Shown here one piece after another: positions 1 through 5,810 of a stretch of DNA of 7,438 nt; positions within the stretch are counted from its first letter, which is position 1, and each line of letters opens with the position of its first letter. A program made the translations under genes and the position numbers. The notes beneath the pieces are model-generated. The model ran no database searches. It saw only the letters and a list, made by a program, of their open reading frames with translations, and was not told the DNA's origin. The stretch spans positions 1 through 7,438 of the forward strand of contig JAEORV010000068.1 in NCBI GenBank assembly GCA_016840695.1, in the 5' to 3' direction. Source of the DNA: Promethearchaeota archaeon (GTDB lineage: Archaea; Asgardarchaeota; Lokiarchaeia; Sigyniarchaeales; SOKP01).

Positions 1-360
1 CCCTGTTGGGGCATATCTCATTATATCTATGATTTTTTCCAGCTCTTCTTTTGGAATCTTCTTCTTTTTATATTGTCGAACAGACCTTTTAGCGCGCATG
101 AAACGGTACATCGTTTCAGCTGGGATGAGCGTGCTAGGATCTAGAACGCCTCCAAAAGATAAAGCTTCGTCTTTCATGCTCTTATAAATAATTGCATCTT
201 CTGGGCAAATAGCGATACAATGACCACATCCCATGCAAGCTAGAGGTGAAAAAACTGCTTTTTTTTTACCCTCGTCCATTCTAAAGTTTAAAGTGGGACA
301 TTCATTCAAGCATTGCCCGCAACCTGAACATTTTTCTTCGTCAATCCCTTTTACTGGCAT
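1..360 (-). CDS. Ferredoxin-nitroreductase fusion protein, 3' end cut by the window edge
   Basis: An open frame runs from an ATG at 358-360 leftward off the window without a stop, giving the first 120 residues. Residues 11-22 read CSGCGQCLNECP and residues 42-53 read CMGCGHCIAICP, the two cysteine clusters of a 2x[4Fe-4S] ferredoxin domain. After a linker, RAKRSVRQY (89-97) and IIDIMRYAPTG (110-120) match the start of the nitroreductase fold, where the R-S-x-R segment contacts the FMN phosphate. Members of this fused family are flavin reductases thought to take electrons through their own clusters; the substrate cannot be read from this part. A purine-rich GAGAGAG lies just upstream as a weak ribosome site, and a TATA-like box is at 389-400. 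The catalytic part lies outside the window, so completeness cannot be judged. The family call is firm; the function is general. Confidence 0.9.
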   Translation of the reverse strand, partial: MPVKGIDEEKCSGCGQCLNECPTLNFRMDEGKKKAVFSPLACMGCGHCIAICPEDAIIYKSMKDEALSFGGVLDPSTLIPAETMYRFMRAKRSVRQYKKKKIPKEELEKIIDIMRYAPTG

Positions 361-388
361 TATTACTCTCTCTATTTCATTAAGTAAC

Positions 389-400
389 GATATAATAAAT
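389..400 (-). promoter_or_regulatory. Possible TATA box for the ferredoxin-nitroreductase gene
   Basis: On the minus strand the sequence reads ATTTATTATATC, about 30-40 bases upstream of the ATG at 360. A transcript starting about 25 bases downstream would have a very short leader. The whole gap is AT-rich, so this is only a plausible box. Confidence 0.3.
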
Positions 401-452
401 AGTCATGAGCTATGTTTAATGAACATTAGGATTTGCTTGATTTACTTCATGT

Positions 453-488
453 AGAAAAACAGTATTTAGAAAAGAGTCTTAAGAATCT
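453..488 (-). terminator. Possible terminator after the OB-fold-like gene
   Basis: At the stop codon an imperfect palindrome (473-488, core TCTTAAGA) is followed on the minus strand by a T-rich stretch, including TTTTC and GTTTTTC. This resembles an archaeal T-tract terminator separating the two-gene unit from the nitroreductase gene. The evidence is weak because the region is AT-rich. Confidence 0.3.
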
Positions 489-805
489 CACTCATCCTTG
501 ACATTTGTTAAAACATATTGCATCCCAACAGCTCCTTGACTTATACCGCCATCTTCTCCTATTGTTGGATCAGGGATATACTTTTCCTTCTTGAGCACTC
601 CACTGGCCGATACACGCGAACCTTCTATTCCTGAAGTCCACGTACTGAGTCCTTTGATGTAAATTGGGACATTATCATCAGTTAATAGCACTGCGCCACC
701 TTTTGCGTCCCTCGCCGTGCCATGTAACGTCACTTCTTTTCCTAATGATTGTTCTAAATCTGAGTCATTCATTGTTTTTTCATCAAGATAATTTTTCGCA
801 TTCAA
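488..805 (-). CDS. Small OB-fold-like hypothetical protein, TTG start
   Basis: This is a 105-residue protein with no signal peptide or membrane segment. From about residue 20 it shows alternating beta strands and glycines: LGKEVTLHGTARDAKGGAVL, then VPIYIKGLSTW, then GSRVSASGVLKKEKYIPDP, ending in GAVGMQYVLTN. This looks like a small five-stranded OB-type barrel. I recall similar short proteins of unknown function from bacteria, with the same KxxKYIPDP and GMQYVL features, but have no function for them. The start is uncertain: the frame opens at a TTG at 803-805 with GGAAA just before it, and the first in-frame ATG is at 770-772 (residue 12), still before the conserved part. It begins 8 bases after the stop of the zinc-ribbon gene and is probably translated from the same transcript. 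Confidence 0.8.
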   Translation of the reverse strand: MNAKNYLDEKTMNDSDLEQSLGKEVTLHGTARDAKGGAVLLTDDNVPIYIKGLSTWTSGIEGSRVSASGVLKKEKYIPDPTIGEDGGISQGAVGMQYVLTNVKDE

Positions 806-813
806 ATTTCCAT

Positions 814-1068
814 TTAATGTTGGGGATATTCAACAATCCTTTCAGCTTTCGTTGGAATGGGATAATACATCCCGCAATCGATGCACCGAAACACGTGATC
901 ATCGCCTATATCATCCCAATATTCGATTCGAGTGCCATTACATTCTTCACACTCTTTTGGAACCTTGTCTAATATTTCTTTTGATATTTTACTCGTTATA
1001 ACCTCACCATTATTGTCTAGGATAGGTTCATTATTAATTGTTTTCTCTTGAAAATAAGGTCGTAGCAT
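814..1068 (-). CDS. Small zinc-ribbon-like hypothetical protein
   Basis: This 84-residue protein starts at an ATG at 1066-1068. Two CxxC pairs, CEEC (40-43) and CIDC (62-65), are 18 residues apart, the spacing of a zinc ribbon binding one metal ion. Between them is a polar strand-rich segment (TRIEYWDD, DHVFRC), and MYYP follows the second pair, as in rubredoxin-like or RNA-polymerase-type ribbons. The first 35 residues are polar and lack a recognised motif. No enzyme domain is attached, so it may be a nucleic-acid- or protein-binding adaptor; that is inference. It is the first gene of a likely two-gene unit with the OB-fold-like gene and is divergent from the ZIP transporter gene. No clear ribosome site precedes it, which suggests a leaderless or near-leaderless transcript. 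Confidence 0.8.
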   Translation of the reverse strand: MLRPYFQEKTINNEPILDNNGEVITSKISKEILDKVPKECEECNGTRIEYWDDIGDDHVFRCIDCGMYYPIPTKAERIVEYPQH

Positions 1069-1081
1069 GCTCTATTGATTA

Positions 1082-1092
1082 CATTTATATCG
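1082..1092 (-). promoter_or_regulatory. Possible TATA box for the zinc-ribbon gene
   Basis: The minus strand reads CGATATAAATG, a good archaeal TATA match, 14-24 bases upstream of the ATG at 1068. That is slightly closer than ideal for a leaderless transcript beginning at the ATG, so either the start point or the box assignment may be off. Confidence 0.35.
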
Positions 1093-1110
1093 ATTCTCAT
1101 CTTACTTTAT

Positions 1111-1120
1111 TTTATTATTA
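1111..1120 (+). promoter_or_regulatory. Possible TATA-like box for the ZIP gene
   Basis: The plus strand reads TTTATTATTA, which would place a start of transcription near 1141, just before the AAGGTG ribosome site at 1143-1148. It shares the 91-base divergent spacer with the zinc-ribbon promoter. Confidence 0.25.
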
Positions 1121-1159
1121 TTTACATGAGAAAATGATATTTAAGGTGTCGTCATAAAA

Positions 1160-1999
1160 GTGAATGCGTTAATAGGATTTATTACGATATTCCTCATTGG
1201 AACTTCTAGCTTAGTTGGCTTGTTTATGATTTCTTTAAAGGAAAAAACTCTGGATAAAATACTATTCATTCTATTAGCGTTTGCTACGGGGACTATCTTA
1301 GCGTCGGCTTTATTTGATTTAATTCCTGAAGCACTCCATCATCTCGAAGAGCTGAATGCTGAGGGTGCAGGTATAGTTGAAAACGCGCTTTTTATTCTAA
1401 TTATTATTGGGTTCGTCACTTTCTTTATAATCGAGCGATTTATTTATTGGTTTCATGGACACGCTCACGAAAAAGAAGATCAATTAATGTGTTATAGCAA
1501 TATCACCGATGGCAATCTTGAAGCGTTGGAGCAAAACGGGAAAATCAAGAATTTTGCATTACTCAACTTATTTGGCGATAGTCTCCATAATTTCCTGGAT
1601 GGAGTTATTATAATGGTAGCATTCCTTAGTGGAATTAGAACTGGCGTGGTGATCACGCTTGCCGTGTTATTTCATGAATTACCGCAAGAAATTGGAGATT
1701 TTGGAATTCTTATATATGGTGGATTTACTAAGAAAAAGGCTCTATTGTTTAACTTTTTAAGCGCCATGATTGCTATGCTTGGAGGATTATTTGCGTTTTT
1801 ACTATCAGATGCCATAGAATTATTCAACTTCTTTTTTCTCGCGTTTTCTGGTGGCGGTTTTCTCTACATTGCCACTACTGAGCTCATGCCCGAAATAATG
1901 AAACAAAAAGACTTGAAGAAATCAATTACACAAGCGGTAATTTTTGTAATCGGACTCGTGCTTATCATGACCCTTGTATTAGTTATTCCACACGAATAG
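1160..1999 (+). CDS. ZIP family divalent metal permease
   Basis: This 279-residue integral membrane protein is predicted to carry Zn(II), Fe(II) or a similar cation across the membrane, usually into the cytoplasm. About eight hydrophobic helices are visible. The diagnostic metal-site helices are intact: FGDSLHNFLDGVI (138-150) gives the H-N-x-x-D site (H143, N144, D147), and HELPQEIGD (172-180) gives the H-E-x-x-x-E site (H172, E173, E177). FDLIPEALHH (52-61) and ELMPE (241-245) are further conserved polar helix ends. The variable loop after helix 3 has only a short histidine cluster, HGHAH (99-103). The HELPQEIGDF form resembles the LIV-1/KE4-like branch. The start is a GTG, supported by AAGGTG 11 bases upstream. 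The DUF72 gene follows 41 bases downstream on the same strand. Metal specificity cannot be read from the sequence. Confidence 0.93.
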   Translation: MNALIGFITIFLIGTSSLVGLFMISLKEKTLDKILFILLAFATGTILASALFDLIPEALHHLEELNAEGAGIVENALFILIIIGFVTFFIIERFIYWFHGHAHEKEDQLMCYSNITDGNLEALEQNGKIKNFALLNLFGDSLHNFLDGVIIMVAFLSGIRTGVVITLAVLFHELPQEIGDFGILIYGGFTKKKALLFNFLSAMIAMLGGLFAFLLSDAIELFNFFFLAFSGGGFLYIATTELMPEIMKQKDLKKSITQAVIFVIGLVLIMTLVLVIPHE

Positions 2000-2040
2000 T
2001 GTAAAGTCATTAATGGTGAATTTAAACGAATAAAATTCAC

Positions 2041-2826
2041 GTGGGATGTGCAGGATGGGAATATAACGATTGGATAGGTCCGTTTTATCCAAAAAAAATG
2101 AAAAATTCAGACCATCTTAGCTTTTACGCGAAATTTTTTGACTTTATTGAAATAAACTCCACATTCTACAATTTGCCCAACAAGGAAACCGTCGAACGAT
2201 GGAACGAGATTGTTCCCCCATCCTTCGAATACGCCGTGAAAATCTGGCAAGACATTACACACGATGCGAAGGGGATAGATCTCGAATCCAAGTTGAATCA
2301 ATTTTTTTATCGCATGGAACCTTTAAAGGAAAAGATATGCGCCATCTTATTACAATTTCCCCCTTGGTTTAAATATTCAAAAAAGCATCTTTCTCATTTG
2401 CTCAGCATAATAAACGAATCTCCTCCTGAACATATGCTTGTATTTGAGTTACGAGACAATTCCTGGTTTGAAAAGGCCATTCTCTCTCGAGTAATAGATG
2501 GAACTCGCACTGTATTAGGTACCTCATATTTAGAAGGAGTAATTCCATATTTTCATCCTGCTCAAAATTCTTATTATATTAGACTACTTGGTGATAGACA
2601 ATTAAACAAATTTCATCGAGTTCAAAGAACTCAAGAGAATATCATTGCTGACTTGGAGCGAGAATTACACTCGTTGGAAAAAACCTCGATAGATCTAGAC
2701 ATCTTTATCATCGTGAACAATCACTTTACTGGGTACTCTCCAGAGACTGTTAATATCCTTAAAAAGAGATGGGGCTTACCAACACGAGAACACGACAAGC
2801 AAAAAAAATTATCAGATTTTTTCTGA
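2041..2826 (+). CDS. DUF72 (YecE-like) TIM-barrel protein with a C-terminal PIP box
   Basis: This 261-residue protein has the DUF72 hallmarks in order: GCAGWEYNDWIGPFYP (2-17), EINSTFYNLP (37-46), KIWQDITHD (67-75), ICAILLQFPPWF (99-110), VFELRDNSWF (134-143), YIRLLG (179-184) and IVNNHFTGYSPETVNIL (224-240). DUF72 proteins form a TIM barrel with conserved acidic and histidine residues; their reaction is not established, though a nuclease-like role has been suggested. The last eight residues, QKKLSDFF (254-261), fit the PCNA-interacting consensus Q-x-x-L-x-x-F-F exactly, suggesting work at the sliding clamp. The start is doubtful: the GTG at 2041 leaves out most of the family's first strand, but the codons just upstream encode K-I-H in frame. 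It lies 41 bases after the ZIP gene and ends one base before the convergent membrane-protein gene. Confidence 0.93.
   Translation: MGCAGWEYNDWIGPFYPKKMKNSDHLSFYAKFFDFIEINSTFYNLPNKETVERWNEIVPPSFEYAVKIWQDITHDAKGIDLESKLNQFFYRMEPLKEKICAILLQFPPWFKYSKKHLSHLLSIINESPPEHMLVFELRDNSWFEKAILSRVIDGTRTVLGTSYLEGVIPYFHPAQNSYYIRLLGDRQLNKFHRVQRTQENIIADLERELHSLEKTSIDLDIFIIVNNHFTGYSPETVNILKKRWGLPTREHDKQKKLSDFF
2801..2826 (-). terminator. Possible terminator at the convergent gene ends
   Basis: A 5-base stem, TCAGA/TCTGA (2812-2816 with 2822-2826), has a T5 loop, and the minus strand then has eight T's (2801-2808). This could end the membrane-protein transcript inside the DUF72 gene tail. Because the sequence also codes for the PIP box, part of the pattern may be coincidental. 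Confidence 0.35.
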
Positions 2827-2827
2827 A

Positions 2828-3547
2828 TTAATTAGTTTTTATGAACAATCTTTTTACCCATGTGGGCATTACTACTGCCATGTATAAAAAAATAGCAGCA
2901 AGACTTAACAGTGTTCTACTTACTATAACTAAAGCAGGACTGAAGAATGGTACGATTTCAATTCCCGAAGCAATGGCAAAACTAACGCCCATTAAGAGGA
3001 AAATCTTAGCTTTTAATCGTGCTTCAGGATCTTCTGATTCCCTTGCGTTCCACACGAAAAGAAGGATCGTAACAGTGAATATTAGCAATGCTAAAGTAAT
3101 AAATACCTGCGTGAATATTCCATATTGAATTTTCCAGAATCCAACTGTAGTCCCTACTAAATCCATGTTTGTAAACACGAGAATTATGAAAAGCATGTAA
3201 TATAATGTCAATAAACAAGCCATTAGGATTTTCATTATTTTTAACAAGTGGGTATATATTAATCTAAACGTTCCAATCACCCACGCTGCTGCCGCTAATA
3301 GAACCGTGCTATACCCGATCAAATAAAACGCTTGGATCGAAATCTCTGACCCTGAAATTAGATATGCCGTATAATTAACGATGTAGGCGTCCCAAGGAGA
3401 GGTGACGCACATGAAAGCCACCCCGTAGTAAAGCAGCGTTGGATGCTTGTGTTTAAAATAAATCTTTATTATTACACCTCCCGCAACAAACGCAATTGCC
3501 ATTGTAATGATAGTTATCACGTAAATGTAGATGTCAAGCGGATCCAT
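2828..3547 (-). CDS. Seven-helix integral membrane protein of unknown function
   Basis: The protein has 239 residues from the ATG at 3545-3547; an in-frame TTG at 3554-3556 would add three. I prefer the ATG because GGTTGAT, similar to an archaeal ribosome site, sits four bases before it and covers the TTG. Seven hydrophobic segments lie at about 6-28, 37-62, 71-94, 104-126, 142-166, 179-200 and 204-227. Basic loops (KIYFKHKH after helix 1, RLIYTHLLK after helix 3, ARESEDPEARLKAK after helix 5, and the KRLFIKTN tail) predict an outside N terminus and an inside C terminus. There is no catalytic, ATPase or kinase domain. The layout is like the membrane part of 7TM sensors, but no family is recognised with confidence. 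It has no co-directional neighbour close by, so context does not help. Confidence 0.85.
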   Translation of the reverse strand: MDPLDIYIYVITIITMAIAFVAGGVIIKIYFKHKHPTLLYYGVAFMCVTSPWDAYIVNYTAYLISGSEISIQAFYLIGYSTVLLAAAAWVIGTFRLIYTHLLKIMKILMACLLTLYYMLFIILVFTNMDLVGTTVGFWKIQYGIFTQVFITLALLIFTVTILLFVWNARESEDPEARLKAKIFLLMGVSFAIASGIEIVPFFSPALVIVSRTLLSLAAIFLYMAVVMPTWVKRLFIKTN

Positions 3548-3587
3548 TCCAATCAACCAAAGGGCTTCTTTTTGAAATTAGTTTTTA

Positions 3588-3597
3588 TTATTTATAA
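3588..3597 (-). promoter_or_regulatory. Probable TATA box for the seven-helix protein gene
   Basis: The minus strand reads TTATAAATAA about 40-50 bases upstream of the ATG at 3547. The usual spacing predicts transcription starting near 3567 with a leader of about 20 bases that includes the GGTTGAT ribosome site. Confidence 0.45.
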
Positions 3598-3666
3598 CAC
3601 AACACGGATATAAAAATGCGTATCACCTAACCTTAATAAGTGAGAAAATCTGAACTGAAGTAATTG

Positions 3667-3676
3667 TATTTTTTAA
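3667..3676 (+). promoter_or_regulatory. Possible TATA-like box for the EFR1 gene
   Basis: TATTTTTTAA is centred about 26 bases before the ATG at 3698, which would give a leaderless transcript, consistent with the lack of any ribosome site there. A better-looking TATAAAAA at 3609-3616 is the alternative and would leave a leader of about 60 bases. Confidence 0.3.
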
Positions 3677-3697
3677 CTAAAAAAACTTATACTCTTC

Positions 3698-4489
3698 ATG
3701 AAAACTACCATATTTTATTTTTCTGGAACAGGAAATTCTCTAACTATTGCAAGACATCTCAATGAAAAACTCGAGAATTGTGAGTTAATCCCTATTGCGA
3801 AAGCTATTAGAGAAGATTCTCCCTTAACTTCCAGTGAGAAAGTTGGCTTTGTTTATCCCCTATATTACTACGGGTTACCAAAGATCGTGTACGACTTCGT
3901 GAATAAACTCAAACTCGACGAGACCAATTACATTTTTGCGATTGTTACAAAAGCAGGAGATGTAGATGGAGTACCGCTCATTCAACTTGAGAGAATTTTA
4001 AGGACTAAATCGAAAACTCTCAACGCAGGTTTCTTTGTCTTAATGCCTGATAATTTTACTTTAGATTCTCATGAAACCTCAGAGGAAGAAATGAAACTCA
4101 TATTTGAAAAGGTAGGACCTAAAATTGAAGAAATTTTAAGAAGTATAGAAGGAACTGACTCAAATCTCAATATTGAACTCATTGAAGGAAAAAAATATAA
4201 GTATGAAAGGGGAAATCGCAATTTTCATAAAAATGTTAATAAGGGAGATGCTTCTTTTTTCACTGACGAAAATTGCACTTCTTGCGGCATCTGCGAGGAA
4301 ATTTGTCCCGTGGATAACATAGAACTCGTGGATGGGAAACCACAATGGCAACACGAATGTCAACAATGTTTAGCGTGCATTAATTTTTGCCCCGAATGTT
4401 CCATTCAATTTGGGAAAAACACCGCAGGTAGAACGAGATATCACCACCCCGAAATCACGAGCGAGGACATTATAAACCAGAAAAAGTAA
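3698..4489 (+). CDS. EFR1-type flavodoxin/2x[4Fe-4S] ferredoxin protein
   Basis: This 263-residue protein couples a flavin domain to two iron-sulfur clusters and is expected to carry electrons in the cytoplasm. The flavodoxin-like half starts at residue 1, with the FMN phosphate loop FSGTGNS (8-14); VGFVYPLYYYGLPKIVYDFV (49-68) and AIVTKAGD (81-88) are further typical pieces. The C-terminal ferredoxin half has CTSCGICEEICP (193-204) and CQQCLACINFCP (221-232), two complete cluster motifs, plus one extra cysteine (C234) where a small residue is more usual. The tail GRTRYHHPEIT (244-254) is characteristic of EFR1 proteins. Length is normal for the family. The gene stands alone between two minus-strand genes, so its redox partner is unknown. 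Specific reactions assigned to this family are scarce. Confidence 0.93.
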   Translation: MKTTIFYFSGTGNSLTIARHLNEKLENCELIPIAKAIREDSPLTSSEKVGFVYPLYYYGLPKIVYDFVNKLKLDETNYIFAIVTKAGDVDGVPLIQLERILRTKSKTLNAGFFVLMPDNFTLDSHETSEEEMKLIFEKVGPKIEEILRSIEGTDSNLNIELIEGKKYKYERGNRNFHKNVNKGDASFFTDENCTSCGICEEICPVDNIELVDGKPQWQHECQQCLACINFCPECSIQFGKNTAGRTRYHHPEITSEDIINQKK

Positions 4490-4535
4490 AAACTAGGCAA
4501 CCAGCCTTGTAATTATCTTCTCAATATGATTAATT

Positions 4536-4548
4536 AAAAAAAAGAAAA
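4536..4548 (-). terminator. Poly-T terminator after the 132-residue protein gene
   Basis: The minus strand reads TTTTCTTTTTTTT about 45 bases beyond the stop codon at 4594. A T-tract without a strong hairpin is the common archaeal terminator form. Confidence 0.5.
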
Positions 4549-4593
4549 TTGTTATATCAGAAATCTCCTGCCCTTTCTCTTGCAGGTTTCTTT

Positions 4594-4992
4594 CTATTTG
4601 TTTGTTGGATCTATTTTTGTATAGTTTTTGCTCCAGAATTCTAAGACTTTTCCGAACGCTTCTTCGAGCAACACATCTTGTTCCTCTGGATTCTCTAATA
4701 ATTTCTTCATTCTCCTTTTACCGATATCCATGAGTTCCTTCATTATGCGCCCGAACTGCTTTGGATCTTTCAGTACTGCATCGAAAATGGTTGTTTGATT
4801 TTGAACTTGCCATTCTTGCAACGAATACCATCCGTTTCCCATTATTGCCATTTCAGATAACGGAACATATTGGGCTAATAACTTTCCCGCATTCTTGATC
4901 ATGTTTCTCGTTTGAGAATCGAGATTTATTTTCCTGAAATCATCTTCCAACTTGGTAACTTTAACTTGGTCAAACTTTAATACTTGCGTCAT
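4594..4992 (-). CDS. Hypothetical helical soluble protein, 132 residues
   Basis: I do not recognise this protein. It starts at an ATG (4990-4992) and has no cysteine, no signal peptide and no membrane segment. It is rich in charged and long-chain residues with a heptad-like look, especially FGRIMKELMDIGKRRMKKLL (80-99) and VLLEEAFGKVLEFWSKNY (107-124), so an all-helical fold is likely. The middle (41-75) carries the more distinctive LAQYVPLSEMAIMGNGWYSL stretch and may be the conserved core. It is flanked by a convergent EFR1 gene and, upstream, the corrinoid operon in the same direction across a 182-base gap with its own promoter-like sequence, so it is probably a separate unit. Codon use looks like that of the neighbouring genes. 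It is probably a real gene, with no assignable role. Confidence 0.75.
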   Translation of the reverse strand: MTQVLKFDQVKVTKLEDDFRKINLDSQTRNMIKNAGKLLAQYVPLSEMAIMGNGWYSLQEWQVQNQTTIFDAVLKDPKQFGRIMKELMDIGKRRMKKLLENPEEQDVLLEEAFGKVLEFWSKNYTKIDPTNK

Positions 4993-5009
4993 TGTTTAAG
5001 AAAAACCCC

Positions 5010-5020
5010 TTACTATAATT
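5010..5020 (-). promoter_or_regulatory. Possible TATA box for the 132-residue protein gene
   Basis: The minus strand has ATTATAGTA about 20-27 bases before the ATG at 4992, suited to a leaderless or near-leaderless transcript. A second AT-rich candidate, TATTTTTTAA, lies slightly further upstream. Confidence 0.3.
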
Positions 5021-5108
5021 GTAGGATTAAAAAATACTTCCTGCTTCACTATAGTATCAATAGTATTAAGTCATAAATCCTTTAAATTTAACAAATCAAA
5101 TTTTACAT

Positions 5109-5129
5109 TTTCGTATCGATAGCACGAAA
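5109..5129. repeat. Short inverted repeat in the gap between the corrinoid gene and the 132-residue gene
   Basis: The arms TTTCGT (5109-5114) and ACGAAA (5124-5129) pair perfectly around a 9-base centre that contains ATCGAT. It could be a hairpin in the 3' tail of the corrinoid operon or an operator. Six-base arms can arise by chance in a sequence this long. Confidence 0.3.
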
Positions 5130-5174
5130 GAAGATTTCACGACCTTATTTTGTGGGATTTTAAGCCCATTTAAA

Positions 5175-5795
5175 CTAAAGGACCTTTAATAAAAAGTTTT
5201 TTGCAGATCTGGGATCATCTCCATAATAATCTGCTCCGATCTCCTCAGCATAAGCTTCAGTAACGGGAGCCCCGCCGATTATGATTTTTACTTTATCTCG
5301 CAATCCTGCCACTTCTATTGCTTTTACCACGTTATCCATCTCGAGCATGGTATTGGTAAGAAGTGCACTTAGACCTACTGCTATTGCATTATTATCTTTT
5401 ATGGCTTCCACGAATTTATCCGGAGGAATATCAACGCCCAGATCTATGACTTGAAATCCCGCGCCTTCGAAGATGATTCCCACTAGATTCTTTCCAATAT
5501 CGTGTCTGTCGCCTCTTACCGTTCCCATTACGATGGTACCTGCAGGTTCGACTCCGCTTTCCACCAATAACGGTTTTAACACCTCTATGCTTTCTTGCAT
5601 TGCTCTCGCTGACCACAGTAATTCTGGTATGAAATATTCCCCTTGTTCGTATAATTCTCCCACCTTATCCATACTTGGAATTAAAGCAGTTTTTAGAATC
5701 TCTTCTGGTTTTAGGTTCTTATCCAAGAGCTCTTTTACTCTTGCTGCGGCATTCTCGTACTCTCCTTCTATTACCAATTTTTTTAATTGTTCCAT
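5175..5795 (-). CDS. Methyltransferase corrinoid (cobalamin-binding) protein
   Basis: This 206-residue protein is the methyl carrier of a cobalamin-dependent methyltransferase system, similar to MtbC/MttC-type proteins and the B12 module of methionine synthase. Residues 1-85 are the helical cap domain (PEEILKTALIPSMDKVGELY, 30-49, and EYFIPELLWSARAM, 53-66, are typical). Residues 86-206 form the Rossmann-like B12 domain with GTVRGDRHDIGKNLV (91-105): H98 in D-x-H-x-x-G is the expected lower cobalt ligand. GLSALLT (141-147) and IIGGAPVTE (172-180) bind the nucleotide tail. Length and all key residues are normal. It starts at an ATG preceded by a strong AAGGAGAT ribosome site that overlaps the stop of the upstream UROD-family gene, 13 bases away, so the two are one operon and probably partners. 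Confidence 0.95.
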   Translation of the reverse strand: MEQLKKLVIEGEYENAAARVKELLDKNLKPEEILKTALIPSMDKVGELYEQGEYFIPELLWSARAMQESIEVLKPLLVESGVEPAGTIVMGTVRGDRHDIGKNLVGIIFEGAGFQVIDLGVDIPPDKFVEAIKDNNAIAVGLSALLTNTMLEMDNVVKAIEVAGLRDKVKIIIGGAPVTEAYAEEIGADYYGDDPRSAKNFLLKVL

Positions 5796-5800
5796 GTGTA

Positions 5801-5810
5801 AATCTCCTTC
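5801..5810 (-). promoter_or_regulatory. Strong Shine-Dalgarno site overlapping a stop codon
   Basis: The minus strand reads GAAGGAGATT, with the GA finishing the TGA stop of the methyltransferase gene, about 6 bases before the ATG of the corrinoid gene. It is the best ribosome site in the window and fixes that start; it also suggests translational coupling of the pair. Confidence 0.75.

Noticed and set aside
233..454. Plus-strand open frame of 73 codons near the left edge
   Set aside because: It overlaps the ferredoxin cysteine motifs on the minus strand and has no supporting start signal.
664..972. Plus-strand open frame of 102 codons over the two small minus-strand genes
   Set aside because: It is antisense to two genes with clear domain patterns, and its translation has no recognisable fold or motif.
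4491..4515. Possible hairpin terminator after the EFR1 gene (GGC-AACCA-GCC)
   Set aside because: Only a 3-base stem with no following T-run on the plus strand, so it is too weak to call.
5152..5170. Possible hairpin TGGG...CCCA downstream of the corrinoid gene
   Set aside because: A 4-base stem with no T-tract on the minus strand is well within chance.
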